Positions 11,139-21,600 of a DNA stretch of 37,275 bases are shown one piece after another (within the stretch, counting starts at the first letter, position 1; each line of letters opens with the position of its first letter). The DNA is from Verrucomicrobiaceae bacterium. Its GTDB lineage: Bacteria; Verrucomicrobiota; Verrucomicrobiia; Verrucomicrobiales; Akkermansiaceae. The position numbers were made by a program, and so were the translations under genes. The stretch spans positions 1-37,275 of the forward strand of contig JAIYDP010000284.1 of NCBI GenBank assembly GCA_027487435.1, given 5' to 3'. The notes beneath the pieces were generated by a model that made no database searches, was not told the DNA's origin, and was given only the letters and a program-made list of their open reading frames with translations.

Positions 11139-12295
11139 CTATGATTTTCCTCGCTTCGCACCCGCCCCAAAGAAGCTCTCCAAGGTCCTTTTCGCGGGAG
11201 ATGACGCTGCCTCATTGCCCTGCACACCCGATGAGTCCCTCCCCACCGAGCCTCCGCTCCCGCCCTCTTTCATGGGAGAAGCTTCGGAGGAAGCAAGCGG
11301 AGGAGATTCCACTGCCTTCTTTGCAAAAAATGCTGCGACCCCTTTTGGTGCCTTGCGAGGGGGCTCGAAGGGCGCCCGATGGAGCAGCTCTGAGACGAAG
11401 GAAATGAAAGATTTGGCATTCTTGGGGGCGCATGCTTCTGCGTCGTTCAAAAAGAAGACGTACACATCCAAGCCGCGTTCGACGAATCCGAGGAGCTTCT
11501 GGGCGTACGCCTTGAGGTCCTCGTCGCTGTAGTCCCACTCGTGCTCTTGCTGGAGGGGCGTCAACTGGTTTGGTTGAGGGACGGAACCTTGTGGCCATGG
11601 AGTCGCCAGTAAATGAAGTCGGCGGTGATTTCATCCGTCGCGACGATGTTTTTGCTGCCGGTGATGAGAAACGAAAGTAAGAGAGGGGGTGCCTTTGATG
11701 CTCGTGCATGACAAGCGCCCAATTATTCCTGCGGAGGACGGATACTGTGACAGGATTGAACCAGGATTGGTCTCTGAACTCAAACGCAAAGCGAAGGGTC
11801 TTCGGGAGGATTGACTCAAGGGCAATGATGCGGTCTAGGGGGATGAGCAACGGTAACGACGTAATGACCGATCTCGAACGTCATTGTGGGCGGAAGTTGG
11901 ATCAGGATAGGTCCCAATCTATCACCTAAGTGTTGTGCTCCTTCGTAGAACCACGACCACTGCTGTTCAGGGTCAGAGAGTCGTTTTTCATGCGTGAAGG
12001 TCTGGTTCCTAAAACATCGGATTTTACAGGTGACTTGCACATTTTCAGACAGTACTGAAATCCTGATGCTGCTCTCTGTCGCCAAGACTCGAATGTTTTC
12101 ACAGAAGGATGTGTATGGAACGTGTTGTTTATCTCACAAGTGTTGAAAAACTGTTGGAAGTATTCCAACTCATGGTCTGGTTTCACAGTATGCGGATAAA
12201 ACTTTCGGCGCCAGTAAGCTGCATATGTCATTGCGATCTACGTACGATTTCTCACGATACGTGTATCCTGCCGTTCCAATGAAGACCTTCGACAT
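11139..12295 (-). CDS. DUF72/YecE-family protein with PIP-box-like tail
   Basis: Exons: 12256-12295, 12035-12218, 11869-12008, 11693-11834, 11588-11654, 11139-11549; 327 residues. DUF72 is a TIM-barrel family of unsettled biochemistry. Family landmarks in order: FIGTAGYTYPYWRRKFYP, FNTCEINNTFH, FTHEKRLSDP, LGPILIQLPPTM, LRFAFEFRDQSWF, ATDEITADFIYWRLHGH, DYSDEDLKAYAQ, DVYVFFLND. The last 60 residues extend the barrel with a Ser/Gly-rich linker and two hydrophobic-FF motifs: KGVAAFF (11325-11348 region) and KRTLESFF (11169-11192) followed by basic residues. These resemble PCNA-interacting peptides. The junction at 11655-11692 needs a GC-AG intron. The intron at 12009-12034 is 26 nt and can be placed two ways. 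Confidence 0.9.
11655..11692 (-). other. Candidate GC-AG intron in the DUF72 gene
   Basis: A 38-nt intron with donor AAAG/GCACCC, acceptor CGGCAG and CTCATC before the AG. It joins HEHQ to SKNIVATDEITADF, the expected family sequence. No GT donor of ordinary length restores the frame; the only GT option is 20 nt and deletes the conserved MHEHQ. Confidence 0.6.
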
Positions 12296-12320
12296 AAAAG
12301 CGCATTTCCAACTCATTAAC

Positions 12321-12334
12321 TTGCAAATTTGCAA
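12321..12334. promoter_or_regulatory. 14-bp perfect palindrome in a divergent promoter
   Basis: TTGCAAATTTGCAA is fully self-complementary. It sits in the 52 bp between the start codons of the DUF72 gene (12295, minus) and the gene at 12348 (plus), so it is well placed as a dimeric transcription-factor site serving both. The half-element TTGCAAATTT recurs at 36145-36154 in another divergent promoter. Function is inferred. Confidence 0.45.
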
Positions 12335-12347
12335 ACACCGGCTTCAA

Positions 12348-13283
12348 ATGTCGGACAATGCAGACGGCCTCTTCATGCTTTTAAATGTATTCAATTTGGG
12401 TGATTCTCTCAAGTGCTAGGCTGCAGATCCATCCCTTGAACGAGAGACGAATCATATCGGCACTGGAGGGCCTGAAACCGAAAAGTACAGCAGTCCACTT
12501 TTCCCCTAAAATTCTAGTGGAGATGTCCGGCAATCGCCTTTGGAGCTTGTCGCTTCGGCAATTGAAGGTTTAGCTGGCGTCGTTTTTTCTGACGGTGTGA
12601 GATCTTGAGAACGGCGCACGGAGTTCCGATCCTGTACTTTACGTTCTTACTCTCAGCCAAACTCTATCGGGAATTCTCTTCCTCTCATTGCAATAGGACA
12701 GTAACGTCTCTCAAGATCGAGGGAGTGCAGCAGAGGACCATGCGGTTTCCAACGAGAAGAAGTTGTCTTTGCTCTTGCCCCCTCTGACGCGCTCAGGCGT
12801 CCGACCCTCGCGCTTCTCATCGATCAAGAGGCGGACGAATACGTTGGACCGTCTCTCTATTCCGTTGTGCGGTCATGGTTTCGAGGAGGAGACGGAAAAA
12901 CACAATTTCGGCAGCCCTCGTTGTACCCTACCAGAGCGCCGCCTCCACTTCAACTTCCTGACCCCCCCCACCATGCCCTCATTGACGTGGCCACGGGAGA
13001 ATTCATCGACTCGATCAAAGCAAGCGACGAGAGTGCGGGTTTCAAGTCAGCTGAAAACGAGAGGACGCCCGCCCATCTCATGGCCGAGTTGGTTTTCAGA
13101 GGCAAAAAACGACGCCAAGCGTGAGCCAGATTCCCCTTTCCCCCCCCCCCTGCTTTGTGTTTTGAGAGCCGATGTGACACTCTCAGCTATGTTGAAGCTG
13201 TTGCAAAACGAAATGCTGTCTTTGGGGAGAGAATGGATATCATCTTGTCGCGTCTTAAGACATCGACTTCGAAGGAGGCGTAG
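12348..13283 (+). CDS. Hypothetical protein, about 226 residues
   Basis: Likely exons: 12348-12386, 12420-12484, 12518-12567, 12602-12642, 12697-12761, 12797-13120, 13187-13283. The 12642/12697 junction is uncertain (intron 54 or 63 nt), and the last acceptor may be 13169 instead. Protein-like stretches: PLELVASAIEDLENG, RPTLALLIDQEADEYVG, HHALIDVATGEFIDSIKASD, and a C-terminus SYVEAVAKRNAVFGERMDII then LSRLKTS. Small, soluble, with a basic KKRRQA patch that could act as a nuclear signal. I do not recognise a family. It shares a 52-bp promoter with the DUF72 gene and converges on MCM10. Confidence 0.65.
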
Positions 13284-13449
13284 ATGCCAAGGGCGTATAC
13301 TTGTACAGTTACAACCTATTTCCTTTGAATGCAACTCATTGGAAACATCAGTTATATAATAAATGACACTGTGTATGCGCTAAGTGTGACCCCACCCTTG
13401 CTGAATAAATTTCGGGTGCTCCGTCCCTCGCACAAGTAGAACTGGCCCT

Positions 13450-15692
13450 TTAGCTTCGCGGTCGTCCTTTGGGAAGGGGGGTGAGAATGACACTGTGGGA
13501 GATGTGCACCCTCTTCAACGAGCATGGAACCCAGTTCATGATGTTGCACCTTGAGCACTTGTGCTTCGGAATGAGGGCGTTGTAAGCGACAGTGCGGCTG
13601 CAGAATGAGCGACAAACGGCGCATTAATCACGAAGGGCAACTGAGACATTTGAAGAACTTTTTCACCCCTTGAACGACTCGGATATTGTGGTTTAAACTC
13701 TTTGTCTGACATGCAGGAGTCTTTTCCCCCGTGTACCCGCACTGACACGTCAGCGCAACGATTGGACGGGCTTGCCTCATCGCACACAAACAGTTTTGCT
13801 TTTTGCTCTTTCACATCCGCCAGCTTGTCCTTGAGCTTTTCCCGTTCGATCAATTTGTTCACATACGCCTCAAATTTCTTATTTCGGATCTGTGCCGTAA
13901 GACGATACCACTGCCACGGGCTACCTCCTGAGCGGCAACGTTGTTGGTGGAGCCTTGGGACCTGATCTCAGAAATTGTGTCCGCCGTTACCTTCGCCTTA
14001 TGAGGAGACCCAACAGAGGTGATACCCCCATTTCCTTGACAAAGTCAGACTCGGCACGGGCCGCCGGCTCGTCGGCCTCCGCAGCGGTCGCGCTCAACTG
14101 CTTCTTCCTCCATGCCTGTCGAATCAAACGACAGTCACGTGGACGTCGACAAGCTCAAGGTCCGAAATCTCAGTGCCGATGGGTATCGAATTGGGATCAG
14201 GTGCTTTGAACCCCCCGATCTTCTTCGCGTACTCAATGGCCCTTTTCTTCAAGAGTGAGGTGCGAGGGTGATAAAACACCTTCGACGACTCGATTTTTAG
14301 AGCATCTTCGTCTGCTTTGCGCTTTCGAAAGGCCTCGGACAGTTCCAGCGAAGATTTTGATGATTGCAGGGGCATCGTTCCACCCAAAGCAGCGCGAGCT
14401 CGGCTACTCGACATCAAGCGCACTTTTGATGGATCAACAGCGGTCGCAAGTGAGGGGGATTGCGTCACTGAAACGATTCATGGAGGCATAAGAAAAAATA
14501 CCAACAAAACGTGGTGAAGGGACAATTGCTGCCGATGTTGGCGCTGTTTGCTTAAGCAGCAACGCCCTCCTGCATTATTAGTCCGCACGTGCATCGATCG
14601 GACAGATTGTCCGCGGTCACGATGGCATGCACTTGCTTTGGAGGGGCCGAATTGGATGATCTGTGGGCGGCCACAGTAGCTGAAGGTGCTTTGCTGCGCC
14701 ATCAGACTTGCCAGAGGAAGCAAACAGCATCCTACTGAGCTCCTTCTCCACAGATTTCAATTTTCCAGACGCGTGATACTCACACACATCCGTTTGGGAC
14801 CTTGCGTCTTGTCAGCGATATGAAAACAAAAATAAAACAGATTCACAATCATCGTGCACGGCTGCCCATCCTTTCGCAAAGCAGCGCACCGCCCCATATC
14901 GCGAGAGAAACCTTCGCGGTCAGAGCTTTAAGCAGTAGCCCAACCTATTTTCAGAACCTGGTTGTCGTTGTTGACAATGACCCGAACGTCCCCACCGCCA
15001 CTCTGACGAATGAGGAATGAATGAAAATCTCAAGCATTTTCGAGCATTTTTGGTGTGAGGATCGCAACCACTTCGCCCTCCTTGAACGTCAATGGAAACA
15101 GATGAGACGGACCAAGATGTTCCAAAATTTCTCGAAGGCGTGCCCAAACATCATCACAGACAGTTTTCCAGCCTTGAGACTGCTGAGCTTGATGGTGACA
15201 TACTTCTTCCCATTCGACTACGCCGTCAAATTCCTCAAAACCTTGTTAGATACGGAAACCATTGTAGATGAGTTGTGCACGACCACACCAATTGTTCCCT
15301 ACCCGGCTAAGACCGTCTTCGCTACGCACTCACCCATTCCTTCTTGTCTGGTGCTTTTGATGATAAAAGAATACTGACAAGTCATTCGGTGGCTAATATT
15401 GGAAGGACTCGATGTCGACAAACGATCGAAACGCAAAGTTGTCGTCAAGGTCTACTTGCGGAATGTATCGCTTCCTCCACCAGTAAGATTTTTTAAACGG
15501 GGTCAAGACGATAAACTTATGCCAGACTTCGACTCGGTGAGGCTTGTGTGAACCTCTGGCTTCTTCACAGCAACTGCCTCGCGTCCCACAGCCACGCTAT
15601 CCTCGCGCGTTGAGGATGGTTTCTCTTCTTGAGTTAAAAACTCCTCACAGAAGCCACGTACCCAACTCTGCAAAAAGCGCATCTAAAGACAT
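13450..15692 (-). CDS. MCM10: DNA replication initiation factor MCM10
   Basis: MCM10 activates the CMG helicase and binds DNA, Pol alpha and PCNA at origins. Exons: 15662-15692, 15510-15627, 15424-15474, 15334-15373, 15254-15298, 15113-15217, 15036-15080, 14945-15002, 14839-14911, 14621-14800, 14511-14569, 14151-14467, 14026-14115, 13925-13990, 13776-13889, 13632-13741, 13450-13597; 549 residues. OB fold: KKEWGTIGVVVHNSS, NGKKYVTIKLSSL, EGEVVAILTPKMLEN. CCCH zinc finger: MGRCAALRKDGQPC then TDVCEYH. C-terminal zinc ribbon: FVCDECGYTG, GVKKFFKC, SRTVAYNALIPKHKCSRC, with the human block (KRFFKC...NRTISLDRLPNKHC) as guide. Two introns, 15003-15035 and 13742-13775, need GC-AG splicing. The joins at 15374-15423 and 14570-14620 are the least certain. 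It is shorter than animal MCM10 (about 875). Confidence 0.9.
13742..13775 (-). other. Candidate GC-AG intron in MCM10 (zinc ribbon)
   Basis: A 34-nt intron with donor GAG/GCAAGC, the classic GC-donor context, branch-like GCTGACG and acceptor TGTCAG. It joins FVCDE to CGYTGEK and so recreates the first CxxC of the zinc ribbon. Confidence 0.8.
15003..15035 (-). other. Candidate GC-AG intron in MCM10 (OB fold)
   Basis: A 33-nt intron with donor AAT/GCTTGA and acceptor CGTCAG. It removes an in-frame TGA between PKMLEN and SGGGDVRVIVNN, with frame kept on both sides. No GT lies in the usable interval. Confidence 0.65.
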
Positions 15693-15694
15693 TA

Positions 15695-15704
15695 TTTTCC
15701 CGCC
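15695..15704 (+). promoter_or_regulatory. E2F-type site upstream of MCM10
   Basis: TTTTCCCGCC contains an exact match to the E2F consensus TTTSSCGC. It lies 3 bp before the MCM10 start codon, in the 45 bp shared with the divergent fucosidase gene. E2F/DP control of replication genes is conserved in plants, animals and several protists. That this site serves MCM10 in G1/S is inference. Confidence 0.5.
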
Positions 15705-15737
15705 ACACTCAAAAAGGGTCATATTTGTTTGTTAAAA

Positions 15738-17721
15738 ATGCTACGGACTTGCTGGGTTTGGTCACTGCTTGCAGTTGTCTGGACTGCGTCATATGAGCCG
15801 ACTTGGTTCGCGGTCTCTGTACTGTTCGCTTACCTGGAAGGGAGTCCTTGGACCAGCGCCCATGCCCTGAGTGGTACGACGACGCCAAGTTTGGTGTTTT
15901 CATCCACTGGTTCGCTTCGAGGGACGATTGCTGATGAGAAAGGGGGGTCTTTTCGGTGCCCGCTTGGTCCAATCCCGATATTTATGCAGAATGGTATTGG
16001 TGGAGCTTGATGCAAAACGGATCATCTACGCAATCCTTTCACCGACAGACGTTTGGGGACAACTTCAAATACGAGGACTTTGCCCCAATGTTCAAAGTGC
16101 TCTTCCGATTGACCTTTTGATGCAGTTTTAGGCAGAACTATTCAACCCCGACGATTGGGCAGACATCCTCTCGCGGAGTGGCGCCAAGTACGTCGTTCCC
16201 ACGTCCAAGCACCACGAAGGTTTTTGTATTTGGCCGTCATCCGTGTCATGGAATTGGAATTCGGGTGGGAGATCCGATGCCGAATGTCATAATTTAAGTT
16301 GACGTTGGCCCCCACCGTGACCTTCTCGGCGACATCTTCGCTGCAGTTCGGCGCAAGGGGCTTCGTGCAGGGCTCTATTTTAGCCTCTATGAATGGTACA
16401 GCTCCTATGCCCAATTCTAAGCTCTCAAGGTTTCACCCATTGTACCGGTCGAATGATCCTGGCCGTTATGTTGACGAAATCATGATCCCTCAGCTCCACG
16501 ATCTCGTTCAGAATTACTCTCCTGATGTTCTTTGGGCTGATGGCCAATGGGAGCACGACTCAGACTTTTGGGTACCATGTCGCGAGTTCAAATTTGAATT
16601 TGCAGAAAACAAAGGAATTCCTCGCGTGGGTTTTCAACGATGCAACCATCAAGGACTCTGTCGTGCGGTTGACAAATTTGTTGCACTCACTTCAAGGCTG
16701 TAAATGACCGATGGGGTTCCGACACTGTTGGGAAGCATGGCGGGTTCTTCACGCCCGAATATTCCCCCGACGTATACAAAGGTGAAACTCCCCCAATTAA
16801 TTTTCATTAAACTCTGGCAAGAAAAGAAATGGGAGGAGAATTCAGGGGTAGATCTTCATTCTTATGGCTACAACCGGAACACGCCGTCGAGCCGGTACTA
16901 TTCTGCAATGGGTTTGCTTCGATTGCTATTCAGGAGCGTCAGCAATGGCGGTAATTTCTTGCTCAACATAGGTTTTGCTTGTTTCCATCGTGTTCACGTC
17001 AAAAGGACCAGCGGCGGACGGAAGGATTCCTAGGATCATGGAGGAGAGGCTGCTGCAAATAGGCGAGTGGCTAGCCATCTACGGCGAATCAATTTATGCG
17101 TACGGCGCATCCAATTTTGGATCATTTTCCAGGACCCGCACAATGCCGCTTGCATCAGAGACGTTTGACGTGTCGCCCTCTATTGAGGACATGACTTTTG
17201 CCTCCGATCAGAACAACGTTTTTGGGCAAGTGTCTCCACGATCCTCCAAGGGCTCCATCGTGTATCTTGGATCCTACTCATCAGGGAGTGGCTGCGAAGT
17301 AGCTTGTGCCGGCAATTCGAGCTGTCTCTCATTTGTTTATTTCTCCAACTCTGCCGATCCTGCATATGTTGGCGAATGCTTTGGCAGGACGGACCCCGTT
17401 TGGCTGCCGTTGCCGCAGACTGGGGTAACGTCGGGGACAAAGAGTTTTGCAACTGCGTACTACACAAGGCCAAAAGGAAATGACAATGTGGTTTACGCCA
17501 TCATTGACACACAGACGCTTGGCTCTGTGACATTGAGGGCACTGAAAGGGAGCTCTGATACGACCGTCTCTGTCCTTGGCAGTGAATGCGCTGTCAAGTT
17601 GTTGACGGGTGATGGCGTATCCTTTGATGTTAGCCATTGCAAGTTGCGTCCAACACCGACGGGGCGAATCATGGCGTATGCTGTCAAGATGACAAACGTT
17701 TCCTTCCAATATTCGAATTAA
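15738..17721 (+). CDS. Alpha-L-fucosidase (GH29), secreted, with apple-like insert
   Basis: Retaining glycosidase that releases alpha-L-fucose from glycans, in lysosome or outside the cell. Exons: 15738-15805, 15841-15909, 15943-16096, 16132-16264, 16299-16395, 16430-16571, 16606-16662, 16697-16781, 16822-16971, 17006-17721; 556 residues, introns of 33-40 nt. A signal peptide (residues about 1-18, [14 protein letters not shown]) precedes the GH29 barrel: [48 protein letters not shown], and DVLWADGQW with the likely nucleophile Asp. [19 protein letters not shown] closes the catalytic domain. Between GESIY and the C-terminal beta domain ([16 protein letters not shown]) lies a cysteine-bearing PAN/apple-like insert, [15 protein letters not shown] then [11 protein letters not shown]. 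Confidence 0.95.
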
Positions 17722-17732
17722 TAAACTCACCC

Positions 17733-18451
17733 TCAATTCTTTCGCTGTCGCAACTTCATTCTCTTCACAATAACTGCAGCTTCAACGTCATCCACAATGC
17801 CCTCCATGCTCAGCGCCACATTGCATCCTGTGGGGTCATGTGTGAGCAGCCAAGCCTTACCTGCAACAGCACATCGCGCCCGACGACGGCAGAGATCTTC
17901 AGCAGTCTCTCGACTATATGTGTGCCCGCAGCTAACTTTGACCGGGTCTTCATAAAGAGCTCTCGACACGGGGTCAAGCATGGTCACTTGCGCAGCGGTA
18001 GCTTGAACGTCTTCATCTCTGGACTCTTCCGCTTGAAATTGTGGGTACTTTTCCTTCGAAATTATCACTCAGATGAGAGTTTACTTGAGCCGCAGCCTTG
18101 AAACGATTGTATGTCCGAGATCTCTCGAGGCCTTCGAACATTTCTGTTTGGTACAGCTGAGTTACTTGGGCATTCAGTCCTTCAAGTGCAGCACCATCCG
18201 ACGCCTCGTCATTAGGCAAGAAGTAATGCACATACAGAAATATTCCGAATCTTCTCGTCAGCAAGGCTGGATATTCTGGAAATGAATTGGGCAGTCCTCT
18301 TTGAAGCAAGTATTGCTTTCTGTACATCCTTCAAATCAGAATCCTTCAGGATGTGGTTCTCTTTGTTCAGAATTTCGACAAATTCTGCAGCCAGCAAAGC
18401 GGAAGCCTCCATGTTCTCCGTCAAAACCTGCTCATTGTTCGTTCGCGCCAT
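17733..18451 (-). CDS. NSE2: SMC5/6 complex SUMO E3 ligase NSE2 (MMS21)
   Basis: SUMO ligase subunit of the SMC5/6 complex, acting in DNA repair and replication-fork stability. Exons: 18236-18451, 18085-18204, 17861-18053, 17733-17827; 207 residues, introns of 31-33 nt. The N-terminal 120 residues are helical and coiled-coil-like, as in the Mms21 arm that binds Smc5. The SP-RING follows: LDPVSRALYEDPVKVSCGHT, then RCAVAGCNVALS. The single-zinc C3H set (Cys and His of SCGH, Cys and Cys of CAVAGC) is intact. The usual Cys before P-V/I is replaced (MLDP), as tolerated in this class. Other SP-RING proteins (PIAS) are much longer. Its stop lies 11 bp from the fucosidase stop. Confidence 0.82.
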
Positions 18452-18616
18452 TTTAAGTCTCTTGTACACTCCTATGGAAACTCTTATTCGATTACAGCTC
18501 TCTCACAAGAGCGCGTAAACACGAAAACAGGAAGGGAGAATAAAGGCATTTTCTTACAAGAAGTGCCTGTCAAGAGTGATTTCTCGTTGTTATTTTTAAA
18601 GTGTTCAAGCGTTTGT

Positions 18617-21600
18617 ATGGGATCAGGAGCCAGCGCGTCGCGGCCGACGACGGGCTCCGATTCCTCAGGTGGTCGCGGGATTCTTACGAGATTAGGGCTT
18701 AGACCATCTACGGGCTATTCCCTCGACTCCAGGGGCGACTCCAGGGACTCGGACGATAGTTCTGGACGGAAAAAGCCGAAAGCGAGGGATACGCCTGTCG
18801 AAGAGCGTGCCAAAGTGAGAGAAACAATTCAAAAATCGGAGGCAAAGGAGAGAGACTTCCTTCTTCGAATCCAAATTCTGGAGGAGCAGGTTGAGGAGCT
18901 GAGGGAAAATGAAGGCAAGCTCGGCTTGATTATGCTCACTTGTAAGCACACTTGACTCGAACTCTCGAAGCCGCTGAAGCCACTCTTGCAACAGTTGCGG
19001 ACCCGGAACGCGAAGCGGCCACCTTCAAGTTTGCTCTGGAACAGGCGCACGAAGAAATGACGAGGCAACAGCAGAAGTTCGAGCAAGAGAAGGCAGTCCT
19101 GTCTGAAGACTTGCGAAGGCTCCAAGAAAACGTTGCCACGAGATCAGCTGCGGATGAAGCAGCAAAAGCTGCTCTTCGTCAAGAGAATCGAGAGCTTCGG
19201 AAAATGCTTGGGATTGTGCAGCTGCCTCAGAGTGTGCTTGATCCGGCCAAACCTGCATCCACTGACGAGGCTCGACAGCTGTCTCCGCCGTTACCTGTGG
19301 AAAAGTCGCTGCCTCCTGCTGCTGTTGCAACTGACTCGAAGCCTGCTGATGTGAGTACCCCAGCCGTGGCCCCGACACCACCGCCGCAGCAGCAAGGCGG
19401 CAGCTTGAAGACTGTTCCTACACCTGCTCAAGTTGAGGCACCAGTCATTGAGCCGCTGAAGGCCGCTGTCGTGCAAGATGTGGTTGAGGAGAAGAAACCT
19501 GCGAGCTCCGTGCACATCGACGCGTACTTCAAGGAGTCCCATCCGATGGCAGCAGACGCGAAGCCGCTACAGATGGAGCTGACAATGGACTCCCCTCACG
19601 TCGCCGTAGTCCATCAATGCACTCAACGAGGAGGTGGTTTCACTCTCAGACGAGGCATGTTGGACAATTTAGTCTCCCGCATCGCAGCACATCCGAGGGG
19701 CGTGCATTTAGTCCATGGGGCTGCGGGCATGGGCAAGACTCATTTCATGGCTCACCTTGTCAATGCGCTGGCTGCAGAGAAGAAAATTCTTACCCTTCCT
19801 TTCTTTGTCGGCGCTGACTTCGACTCTGCTGACCCTCGCCGCATGGCTCAGAACCTTTTTCGGCGTGCAGTGGGCATGTTGGGGGGTCACGTGCCGGAGG
19901 CAGAGCTCACCTTCGACGAAGCCTTTGCTGGACTCAAGGATTGCCTTCAAAAGCGCCGTGGCCAGCGGCTTGTGCTTGTCGTCGATGCCGTTGATCGAGT
20001 TGTATGCTACGCGCCGCCGTTTCCCATTGAGTGGCTGACGGAGGCGTGTGAGAGCTGCCAGGTGGTGTTTAGCGTCACGGACGTTACGTCGCTGCCTGGC
20101 CTCCCCGACGTCGTTGGGGACCATGCGAGGCTTCTTCGGCAGAAGAAGCGCGTTGATACAGAAGTGGAGTTGCCGGAACTGGGGATGGAAGAGCGCTCGC
20201 AGCTTGTTAAATCTATTGTTCTGGAGGGCAGGCGACGCGACAAGGAGCTACTAGAGAAGAAAGCTCGAGAGGAAAGGGAGAAGCTGCTGGAGGAGCGGAA
20301 GCGCAAGAGCGAGGTTCGGATGCAGCGGCGGCTGCAGCGAGAGAAAATCTTGGGGACAAATGCAAAAAAGCGTCGAGCTGTTCGCGAGGATACCCTCACA
20401 CCCGCGGACGAAATTGTGGTCGAGCTTGTTGTCGAAGAAGGCGACGACTTGCTAGCTGAATACGAGTTGTCCGCTCTCCTCGACAAAGCCGGCGCTGGGG
20501 CACCATTCTTTTTGTCGCTTGCCTGTGCATTCCTTCACAGCCCTCTAAGGCAGCTGACTATGCTTGAGCAGGTATTTGCGATGCCGGACACTACATCTGG
20601 GTTGATCGCGAACATATTTGAGATGTGGGAGAATGCCCACGGACGCGATGTTGTCCGTCTTGGACTCTCTTTACTTGAGTGCGCAAGGTTCGGGCTTAGC
20701 GAGTCGGAGCTCATTGAGATGATGGCGCCGCTCTGTACAGACTCTCGACCATTGACGGGCGATGTGGGCGAGGACGTGCAGGTGCCGCCACCACCACAGT
20801 GGCATGCCTTCATCTGCGATCTTGACATGATAACACGTCCCCCTCTCATTGATGCTGGCGGCCGCACATTGTACTTAGGTGGAGGCAGGACAGGATTTTC
20901 TCATGGCGGCGCCAAGTCGGGGCTGCTGATGCTTTCTCACGACCTTCTTCGAGCTGAAATTCAAGTTAGGTACCGCAGCCACAGCTGCTTCTGGCACCGC
21001 GTGAGTTGCATCTTCTAAATGCGTGACTCTATCAGATTCCAAACAGCTTCCAAACTCATCATCGCATCGCGACGGTGTTTGCTAGGCGCGTGGATGAGAC
21101 ACTGCGTGATGCGGAGGGTACGATTGCAGCCGGCAAGGGTCAGCTTGCTGAAGGACCCTCCACCAAGAAGGTTGTCATTCCTGAAGACCTAGAGGTCCTC
21201 TAAGATATCGTTGCTGTCTCATGTGGTCAGCGTGAGTACCAGCGACGCCATGCCCTGAGGGATCTTGTGTACCACTTGTCCCATTGCAAGCATTGGAAGC
21301 TTGTGGAGGCTTTCCTCACAAACATCCCTTTCATCGAAGCAACGTCTCTTCTCTTGTCCTCGTACGACCTCGACTCCTTCTACTCCCTCGCACTCGACGG
21401 CTCCACTCTGCGCGATAACGCCACCGAGCTCGGCTCCCTCTCGTTCTTGCAGCGGAATAGGTCCTCCCTCCACCTTTCGCGCACTCACTGCTTCAGACTG
21501 CAGGATTTCAAGCGCTTCGTCTCGTCTTTTGCCCATGTGTTTACCATCTACCCCGTGTGTATCACATTCCTGCTTGCTAATCATTCAGTACCTTGCCCTG

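Noticed and set aside
12763..13359. Long plus-strand frame through the gene at 12348-13283
   Set aside because: The overlapping frame with LALLIDQEADEYVG and ATGEFIDSIK is far more protein-like and joins to neighbouring exons with proper splice signals.
15723..15730. TGTTTGTT motif suggesting Blastocystis-type polyadenylation-created stops
   Set aside because: A single occurrence in a promoter. The genes here carry encoded stop codons, so the motif gives no support for that lineage.
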